Part shown: one piece after another, positions 56,794 through 64,000 of the stretch
Position numbering within the stretch: the stretch's first letter is position 1
How the letters are laid out: the number at the start of each line of letters is the position of its first letter
Assembly (NCBI GenBank): GCA_951640165.1
Contig: OX621253.1
Span: 12,914,001-12,978,000, forward strand
Direction: 5' to 3'
From: Pseudoips prasinana
Taxonomy: Eukaryota > Arthropoda > Insecta > Lepidoptera > Nolidae
DNA: 64,000 nt
Program-made: the position numbers and the translations under genes
The notes under the pieces: model-generated
Told to the model about the DNA's origin: nothing
Seen by the model: only the letters and a program-made list of their open reading frames with translations
Databases searched by the model: none

Positions 56794-59765
56794 ATGTCGC
56801 CCGGAGCTGATATCGAATTGAAATACACTCGTATAAGCGAAAATGCTTTTCCACCAGTAAAGGGTTCTGAAAAAGCTGCTGGATTTGACTTGAAAAGGTA
56901 AATTAGACATAAGGATACCTGCTTTGAGACAATATTGGCTTTTATATTTGATTATATGATGTCACCCTTCATATTGTTTCTTACAGTGCCTACGATTATG
57001 TGGTTCCTGCACGTGGCAAGGAATTGGTGAAGACTGATTTATCCATCGAGTTGCCCTCTGGTTGCTACGGCAGAGTGGCTCCGCGCTCAGGTTTAGCGGT
57101 CAAGAACTTCATCGATGTTGGAGGTAAGAGTCTAGTAGATATTAAGGATGTCGACATTATGTATGAGATTCCACACCCCTTCATTCCTAGTAAAACTTCG
57201 GCAACTTAACTAGGTTCAAATCTATAAACAAACCCTAACTAAAAGAGACCTTCAAGTTCAGTGTAAAGAAGACATTCATAGACACTTAAATCCATTATCC
57301 AAGTTTTAAGTTACAATAGATTTCATAATGATATTGTTTGTTAAGACGCCTAAGTTTAAGACCTCAATTACTTATTGATTTGGGCACAAGGTGTGTACAA
57401 AGACTTGACAGTCTTTTGACCTGGGATTGTTTGTATGTATGTAGTCAAATGGTTATAAACACAAAAGTAAAACAATAACCACTGCCAGTTGTGAACAGCA
57501 ATTCACCATTTGATGATATATTACCGTATATTGTCATTTTGATGCAGCATCTATTAATACAGATGAGATTGCACATTTTTTTAAAGATTTCATCTTTGAC
57601 TATATTTTGTATAAATTGATAATGGATTGACATCTTTAACATGGATCAAGTACCTGCCTATATTTTGTAAAATTGGTAACTGATACTATACAGTTAATCT
57701 TAATTTCACAATGTCATCTAAGGTGACTGGTATGCATGCACTAAAAAAAGTTATCTTCATGTGATGAGCATGACTATTAAAATTTGTTCCTTGTCTGGGT
57801 GAAAATCTGTAATAATGTTTTTTTTTTTGTATTCATGTAGACTTAAAAAAGAGCTTGTAAATAGTCAGAACATGTTTGTAGTAATGTAGTTGTATACATT
57901 ATTATTTCTAGTAACATAGATATTTAGGTACACATTGCATTGATTGTATGAAAACATTTATAAAATTGATTTTATAATAGCAATGACATTTAGCTAGCTT
58001 GTATCAAGTTATTGCCAAGATATTATGTTTAAGATTAATTATCTAGTTTTATTTAAAAGTTTTTTTATTTTTATTTAAAAGTATATAAGTATGTTTATCA
58101 GCTGGATGCCATAGTACAGGCACTGCATGTTTAAGGTTCAGATGGCAGTGTGTTTGCTGCCCCAATATTTTTTTTATTTTAGGTGAGGTACTTGATTAAG
58201 GTCCATTGTTGCATATTGCCTTGATGTCATATTCATCACATGTGTTATTATATTTCCATCATTCATATAGCCAGCATTCATTATAGTTTATTAAATATAG
58301 CTTCTATTAGTACTACATCTCTACTGGGACGGAATTAGTAGAATTTTCAAACAAATATATATTAGATTAAATGGAAATTAATAAAGAAATAATTTGATAT
58401 TTTTTGTATTTTACATGACTAAACTATCTATGATATCATTTTTATTTGTTTTAATTCTTCAGTTTCTTCTTGCACCTACCTACTTTTTAATCTCTGCACA
58501 TCAAGGTTTTCTGGGAGAACATGCCTATGGTATACACTGTGTCTGTTTCTGACATAGTCTTGAATAAATGAACTAACTTAAATTACACTACATCTTGTTT
58601 GAATGTTGCTTGCATAAAGATGGCAGGACATACTTAATGTCCTTATTTCCCTTAGTATTTAACACTAAATATAAAGGTAATGGAAGATAAGTTGCCCTGT
58701 CCTTTTCATTAGAACTATGTTAGAAAGAATATCCATTATATTATGAATTTAATTGGCATCGCTGAGAATAATGTCATTATATGGGGTTAATGATCTATTC
58801 AATTGTTTTGATGCTGAATTTATTTTGAAAGTCCATAATTATTTTATTTATTTCTGAAAGGAATTCAAAAACTATTTTCTGGGTGTTCTAAACTACTTAA
58901 ACTAAGTTTCATTGCTATTAAACAACTATATAGAAAATCAAATTATTCTCATGTATATGTCTCTATCTTCCAATTACAACCACCCTTAAGGCTCTAGACA
59001 GATGGATTGCATTTCAACTGCAATTCAAGCAGTTCAAGTGCAGTTTGAATGCTGTTGACACGACTGCAATAGAACTGCAAAACCATACGCGCAGTCCGAT
59101 TGCAGTTCAATTGCAGTCAGCGTCCAGTTGCAGTTGAAATGCAGTCCGTCTGTCTAGAGCCTAAATATTTCCACTATGGGGTAGATAGATAAACTGTTAA
59201 TAGTTTAGTACGACTAGATATGACCTATTCCAGTCATTCATAGCTTTCATACTCTCTGTGAGCGTACCTGATTGAAGTCCTTTTGTCAGTTATCTGACTT
59301 TACTCCCAATATAAAAAGTATATGAAAGTGGAACAACAAAATTAGTATATTTAGTTGTTTTTGGTCTGTGGATACCTTACTATAGATTCAAGCTCTGCCT
59401 ATTCTTTATTTGTACCAAAAAACACAGTAAAAGAGAAAATATTTAATCATTTTTGTAATAAAAATACTGGTACATACATAAAAAAATAATTGTATTTTTA
59501 TTTATAAATTTATTTCGGTTTTATGTTAACAGTTTCGGTAACTGAATTGTCATATTTTGTTTCAGCTGGAGTTATAGATGAAGATTACAGAGGCAATGTT
59601 GGTGTTGTAGTCTTCAACCATTCTGATACAGATTTTGCAGTTAAGAAAGGAGATAGAATTGCCCAATTGATTTGTGAGAGAATCTACTACCCAGTACTTA
59701 AAGAAGTCACCAATTTGACTCAAACTGAGAGGGCAGATGGAGGATTTGGCTCTACTGGGAAATAA
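56794..59765 (+). CDS. dut: dUTP pyrophosphatase (dUTPase), 3 exons
   Basis: Exons 56794-56897, 56987-57123 and 59566-59765 join in phase to 146 residues, the usual length of a single-domain trimeric dUTPase. It hydrolyses dUTP to dUMP and pyrophosphate, keeping uracil out of DNA and supplying dUMP for dTMP synthesis. All five family motifs are visible: AGFDLKSAYD (1), PRSGLAVKN (2), [17 protein letters not shown] with the catalytic Asp (3), [13 protein letters not shown] (4) and [11 protein letters not shown] (5). Motif 5 usually reads RGxGGFGSTG; here the second residue is Ala. The start [14 protein letters not shown] has no targeting peptide, so this is a nuclear/cytosolic form. Donors AAAAG|GTAAAT and GGAG|GTAAGA, acceptors TTACAG|TGCC and TTTCAG|CTGG. 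Intron 2 (2.44 kb) carries a MITE and repeat copies. A polyadenylation signal may be ATTAAA near 60121. Confidence 0.95.
57845..57990 (+). repeat. Interspersed repeat in dUTPase intron 2
   Basis: AGTCAGAACATGTTTGTAGT..TATACATTATTATTTCTAGTAACATAGATATTTAGGTACACATTG is the reverse complement of 17440-17590 in trx intron 11. Confidence 0.65.
58990..59161. mobile_element. 172-bp PIF/Harbinger-like MITE
   Basis: Flanked by TAA on both sides (58987-58989 and 59162-59164). Ends GGCTCTAGACAGATGGATTG and, inverted, GGCTCTAGACAGACGGACTG; the arms continue as CATTTCAACTGCA. The interior is full of TGCAGTT/AACTGCA words. A 3-bp TAA target fits PIF/Harbinger elements. Confidence 0.8.
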
Positions 59766-61115
59766 ACACAAGTTGTATTATTAGGTTTATTGTTAACATT
59801 ATAGGTTTTAGTGAACTTACATCTAAGGGAATGTCATTAAATCTTACTCAGTATATTCTTATGTTACAAGTACCCATTTAGTTATATAATAGAATGTAAT
59901 TTAGAATACTCTGTGTTAATAACACCTTTTACTCTTAACATGGACACACTTATATAATTTTTGATGATACACTGAAACATTATACATGATTAGTATGAAC
60001 ATAGGATAAAATCTAGGTATGTTTTTTTCATTGCTTTTTATCTTTATGCATAGACACTTTTTGTTAACTTTTGTTTATTTTAAGTTAAAGTCCTAAGCCT
60101 TTATTGCATTGTGATACTCGTATTAAACAAATACAACATGTGCTTTTGGTTGTCATTTTTATTTTCTTTCAATCTATGGCTGGTACTAATTTAATGAAAT
60201 CTTAGACAATAATTCAAACCTCAAATATTGTATTATTAAATTGCAAAGCAACAATTAATACTATAAGATAAAAACAATTCAGTAAGAGCTCTTTATTCAT
60301 GGGGTTTATGTTATTTATAGTGCACTCTTTAAGTAACCAATTTAAAATCTTGGACCACATATCCATCAATATCTATTTATTAGGTTACAATTATAGTTCC
60401 AGCATTTATGATACCACTGAAATATTTTTTTATTATTATTCTCCAGTACTAATAGACAGAATAGTAGGTAGTCTAATTTCCAGTATTAATGGACAGAATG
60501 TGGGTAGCACAAACATGGTAGCATAGGACTAAACATCACTTCAGTGGATACACCAGACTTATCTAAATGGTAACAAGTTGTCATAATGCTATTGGTGTGT
60601 CTTAAAGATACAATTTTGATTTTTAAGAACTATTCATATTGAAGTTTAACAACAACAGCTGAGTAAGAAAAAAATATCACCAAGAAAACAGACAGCAGCG
60701 GAGATGCTGATAATCCCAAACGGTCTTCGAGTACTATTACCATCATACTAGGATTACCAAATCATCTGCCAAGTATAAAAGATGGCAAAATTCCAATCTT
60801 AATTGCTGGCTTTGTCAAGCAGTGGAAGTCTTCCACTGGAATAATGATCAATGTTGTTACTATTCTTGAAGTTTATTATACTCAGCTATTCTGCCCTGAA
60901 TACTCATAGTAGAATAGCTGAGAATCACTATAACACATTGAATTATAGTATAGTTTTGTGTCATAATTTATATATATATATTACTTATATCTATATTCAC
61001 TATGCCAAATATTATCTAAGTATAAAAATATCATGCAGAATATCTGGATTGTCATTTAATAAATCAGAATTGAAAAGAAATATAATGCATTATAAGTGCT
61101 TGGAAGTTTATAATA
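59766..61115. other. Convergent 3' flanks of dUTPase and the BLOC1S4-like gene
   Basis: AT-rich with no supported ORF. It should hold both 3' UTRs. A short inverted pair CTCAGCTATTCTGCC..GTAGAATAGCTGAG lies near 60881-60921. Confidence 0.4.
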
Positions 61116-61577
61116 CTATGAATCCTCAGTATCTCTTTGATCCTCAAAGTTACACAAAACACTTTCAAACACAAATTTTTCATAAGGCACTATCAAATTA
61201 CTTGGTGCAACTGGCTCCTTTCTTTTCAAGAATGGTTTTAAAAAACTTTTTATTTTATTATCATGTTGAACACCAAAGTCTGCTTCAGCTTTATCAACTT
61301 GTTTTTCTATCATATCAACATTAGTGTGAAGTTTTTGTATAACATTTAGCAGCACTGCTATTTTCTTGGAAAGTGCAGTTATTTCACTGCGGTATTTGCT
61401 AATATCGTCAGACACAGCTGAGCAATCGCCGTTCTTCAATTTGACCATTTGTAAAACACTGGTCAGCTCCTCGAGCCTCGTCAGCATGTTGTCAACGACA
61501 TCTTGAACTGTCTGGAAGCCATTAAGCACGTCCAGCTTCAAATAAGCGGAGTAATCGTTAACTAATTCGTCTAACAT
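61116..61577 (-). CDS. BLOC-1 subunit 4 (Cappuccino)-like coiled-coil protein
   Basis: An intronless ORF of 153 residues from ATG 61577 (MLDELVNDYSAYLKLDVLNG) to a stop at 61116. It is mostly helical, with two heptad-like segments: VQDVVDNMLTRLEELTSVLQ and ITALSKKIAVLLNVIQKLHT. The block DMIEKQVDKAEADFG resembles the MEEQVNKAEAELG signature of BLOC-1 subunit 4, and it is followed by a basic KSFLKPFLKRK. BLOC-1 works in the cytosol on biogenesis of lysosome-related organelles such as pigment granules. The assignment rests on this signature and size; another small coiled-coil trafficking protein is possible. Directly upstream, in the same frame, is a 52-codon ORF ending in TAA. Confidence 0.6.
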   Translation of the reverse strand: MLDELVNDYSAYLKLDVLNGFQTVQDVVDNMLTRLEELTSVLQMVKLKNGDCSAVSDDISKYRSEITALSKKIAVLLNVIQKLHTNVDMIEKQVDKAEADFGVQHDNKIKSFLKPFLKRKEPVAPSNLIVPYEKFVFESVLCNFEDQRDTEDS

Positions 61578-61583
61578 ATTCAA

Positions 61584-61742
61584 TTATTGCGTATGATTTG
61601 GTTCAAACTTAGCCTCAAAATCGGGATACAAATACTCGATGACACTTACTAATCTGTCGATAACATCTGACACAAGTTTTGATAAATCTCTTATAGAAGA
61701 AGGGCACAGGCGCCAAATTTTCACAACATTAAATAACTCCAT
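61584..61742 (-). CDS. 52-aa ORF immediately upstream, same frame
   Basis: From ATG 61742: MELFNVVKIWRLCPSSIRDL, SKLVSDVIDRLVSVIEYLYP, DFEAKFEPNHTQ, then TAA (61586-61584). The next codons are TTG AAT and the ATG of the BLOC1S4-like ORF. It looks like real protein (amphipathic helices, no low complexity), but I do not recognise it. It could be an upstream cistron of a bicistronic mRNA, or an N-terminal part joined by stop-codon readthrough. Confidence 0.45.
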   Translation of the reverse strand: MELFNVVKIWRLCPSSIRDLSKLVSDVIDRLVSVIEYLYPDFEAKFEPNHTQ

Positions 61743-62272
61743 AGTACAAATCCTCTGTTTACTATTGTAATACAACTTGCAGAAAACTCCATGTTACTTG
61801 TTATTAGGAAACAAACTGGTTAATTCACCTTGAATTCATAATATCCCACCACTTTACGAAACCATGACATACTTTCAAACCCTTATTAGAAAAAATAATA
61901 TTGCTTATATAGTAAATCATTTAATTTTATTTAGATGAATTTATTGCAACATATTTCCTATAATTTTCTGGAATACTTATTTATCTAAAATTTAAATTGA
62001 TTTGAAATTAGCTATGTATAGGTACCGAGCTCAGATCAAATATTACCGAAACTAATGAATGAGTAGAGTCTGGAGATGAAGGAGAACAAACTCCTTAGTA
62101 TAATGAATATTACGTAGAGTTACATTTGTCAGAGAACGCAATTTTATTGTTTAGCTGTCAAGGGGTGTAAGTTTAATGTTAAATCCAATTTGGAAGGGTT
62201 GCAGCCCTTTTGCCACGTCCACTATCTTCAAAAACCGTATTCGACATTCGAATTTATAAAATAACTAGCTGT

Positions 62273-62592
62273 GCCCCGTGGTTTTACCCGCGTTATTTTT
62301 ATAAATTATCACAGCTCCTCCCTCGTTGGTGATAGCGTGATAATATGTAGCCTTAGTAGCCTATATGTTGACCCAACCTTTTAGTAATATTCATGCAAAA
62401 TTTGAAGTAAATCCATGCAGTACTTGTTGAGTTTAGCCCGGACATACATACAGACAAACAGACAAAAATTCTAAAAACTATAGGTATGTTTAGCTACGAT
62501 ATCGATTGTAGGTCAGGCCCCACCCCAAGTATCCTTTAAAAAAAATTCAATGTACAGTTTTGACTTTCCTACGATTTCATTATATGTATAGA
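62273..62592 (+). mobile_element. CTAGCTG-family repeat
   Basis: CTAGCTGTGCCCCGTGGTTTTACCCGCG to CATTATATGTATAGATAG; full-length unit. Confidence 0.75.
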
Positions 62593-62595
62593 TAG

Positions 62596-62829
62596 TCTCA
62601 GATCAATTAATTTGATCTGAGATCATAGTTGACTGGGTCTTTGGGCCTCTCTGGGCCTAATGATAAACGCTATGTAGTATTTGCCTAATAAAAAGAGTGG
62701 TTGATCTTTTTTTTACTTTGACTGACACCTATGCACAGAATAATTTTTACAAGGGCCAATTACTCGTGGTTGCAAGCATGTGGTTTAAGTTCTTTGATAT
62801 CACATATCACCCTTAGTATCAAAGAACTT
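62596..62829. repeat. Two short hairpins
   Basis: TCTCAGATCAA / TTGATCTGAGA at 62596-62622 and AAGTTCTTTGATA / TATCAAAGAACTT at 62787-62829. Confidence 0.7.
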
Positions 62830-62989
62830 GAAGCACATCAGCGCCTGCATTACGTTTATTACACAGATAGCGCAGTCACTTCCTAACAGTACAAATGTGA
62901 AAGTTTGTTAGGATATTTGTTACTCAATCACGCAAAAATGGCTGAACGGATTAGGATGCAGTGTGGTGCACATGTAGTTTATTTCCTGG

Positions 62990-63190
62990 ATTATATTATA
63001 CCAGCCGAAAGACGTCTACTACTGGACATAGCCGCCTCCTAGGATCTCCACAATGGCCGGTTTTGTGCTGTCCGCATCCAGTGGCTTTCCGCGACCTTTT
63101 CAAGATCTTCGGTCCATCCTGTGGGGTGGTAGTGGTTGCCACACGAGAACCTTTTCGGTCGTTGGTTCTACAAGCTATGTAGCTTGCCCA
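62990..63190 (-). pseudogene. RTE-type LINE 3' end fragment
   Basis: The minus-strand frame reads WTEDLEKVAESHWMRTAQNR and PLWRS before a stop, matching the RTE C-terminus seen intact at 49745-49912; the following CAGTAGTAGACGTCTTTCGGCTG is its usual 3' tail. Confidence 0.7.
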
Positions 63191-63896
63191 CTGCCACTGT
63201 AAATTGAAGTTTAACAATTTTTTGGGTTATGTCGAAACTTGGGTTAGGTTGCGGATTTCAAAGTTTCTGATTCGATCGTGCAAGGATACTCCGAGCATAG
63301 CATTTGAAAAGACCCCAGCATATATAGTTTACTTTTTATCCCGGTTAAATGATACGCCTCTGTGGTATTAGCAAAAAAGGCATAACAGGATTCATTTGAA
63401 ATTAAGTATAGGTGTCTCATGGAACATAATTGAAGTTAAAGTGGATGAAATCGCGTGTAGAACCAAGAACAAAAATACTTTACTTACGGCAAGTATTAAT
63501 TATTAATAATAAAGAGTCATAATATGCCAGAACAGTTTTATATTGTGTTTGACTTTAATAAATAATTACTTTAAGTGAGTGCTTGAGGATTTTTCGCCGG
63601 ACCGTCTCAACTGGGCCGTGTTGAAACTACTTGAAACCGGTAGTAGATGAACCCTCTGAGTTGGTTTCGCTGGGTCTTCTCAGTTGGGGCGCTTTGGATC
63701 CGGTGGTAGCATTAATACGCGACCGTCGTTATAAACACAATGTCATAATAATATTGAATTTGTACCTTAATATGGACAAAACCATTCGGACAATATGTAG
63801 TCCGAAATGTTTTGTGAATGGAATATAGCTAATACTATTTTCGATAATTAAACCTAAACATAACCTCTTTGACAATAACTTAATACAAGCTTGCTA
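63191..63896. other. AT-rich sequence, no gene seen
   Basis: No supported ORF or repeat unit. Confidence 0.4.
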
Positions 63897-64000
63897 AATA
63901 TCATTACTATTATAAAAAAATATATAATATATGTTTTCATACAATCCGTGTACCTAAATAATAATATATCCGTGTAACTAGAAATAATTATGTATACTTA
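63897..64000 (-). repeat. Third copy of the trx intron 11 / dUTPase intron repeat, cut by window edge
   Basis: ATATCATTACTATTATAAAA and TACCTAAATAATAATATATC, then AACTAGAAATAATTATGTATAC, parallel 17445-17545 with more divergence. Confidence 0.5.

Noticed and set aside
60851..61324. 157-codon plus-strand ORF
   Set aside because: AT-rich, no domain, and its 3' half is antisense to the BLOC1S4-like ORF.

Overview
The window is a piece of insect nuclear DNA, most likely from a moth or butterfly (Lepidoptera). It is AT-rich, the genes have short GT-AG-bounded exons separated by introns, and the spaces are packed with tRNA-derived SINEs, R1-clade, RTE-type and Jockey-type LINE remnants, and several MITE families. 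The order is inferred from the repeat landscape and the insect-type proteins; no species can be named.

Layout. 1-2.8 kb: a decayed R1-clade LINE on the minus strand that runs off the left edge. 3-13.3 kb: repeats and AT-rich sequence without a gene I can support; its right part is probably the 3' UTR and flank of the main gene. 13.4-39.7 kb: trithorax (trx), the KMT2A/MLL1-type histone H3K4 methyltransferase, on the minus strand. I resolved 13 coding exons whose phases all join, giving 4417 residues: N-terminal MGRS block, receptor-like C4 fingers, PHD1-3, bromodomain-like region, extended PHD, FYRN, two Taspase1-type sites, a huge Asn/Met/His/Gln-rich tract, FYRC, a WDR5 Win motif, SET and post-SET. 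40-56.7 kb: no gene recognised, but nested SINE/LINE insertions, a 107-bp satellite, LINE fragments and fold-back elements. 56.8-59.8 kb: a three-exon dUTPase gene on the plus strand. 61.1-61.7 kb: on the minus strand, convergent with dUTPase, a small coiled-coil protein resembling BLOC-1 subunit 4 (Cappuccino), directly preceded in the same frame by a 52-codon ORF ending in TAA. 62-64 kb: repeats.

The genes serve unrelated housekeeping or regulatory roles (chromatin activation, nucleotide pool sanitation, lysosome-related organelle biogenesis), so no joint pathway is suggested. The most unusual structures are a 180-bp tandem array that copies the 3' two thirds of a trx PHD exon with its splice donor; a 1.34-kb terminal-inverted-repeat element in trx intron 6 carrying only the two ends of a repeated arthropod ORF; the same-frame TAA between the two small ORFs of the BLOC1S4-like locus; and a 14-bp target-site duplication that dates a LINE insertion into an older SINE.
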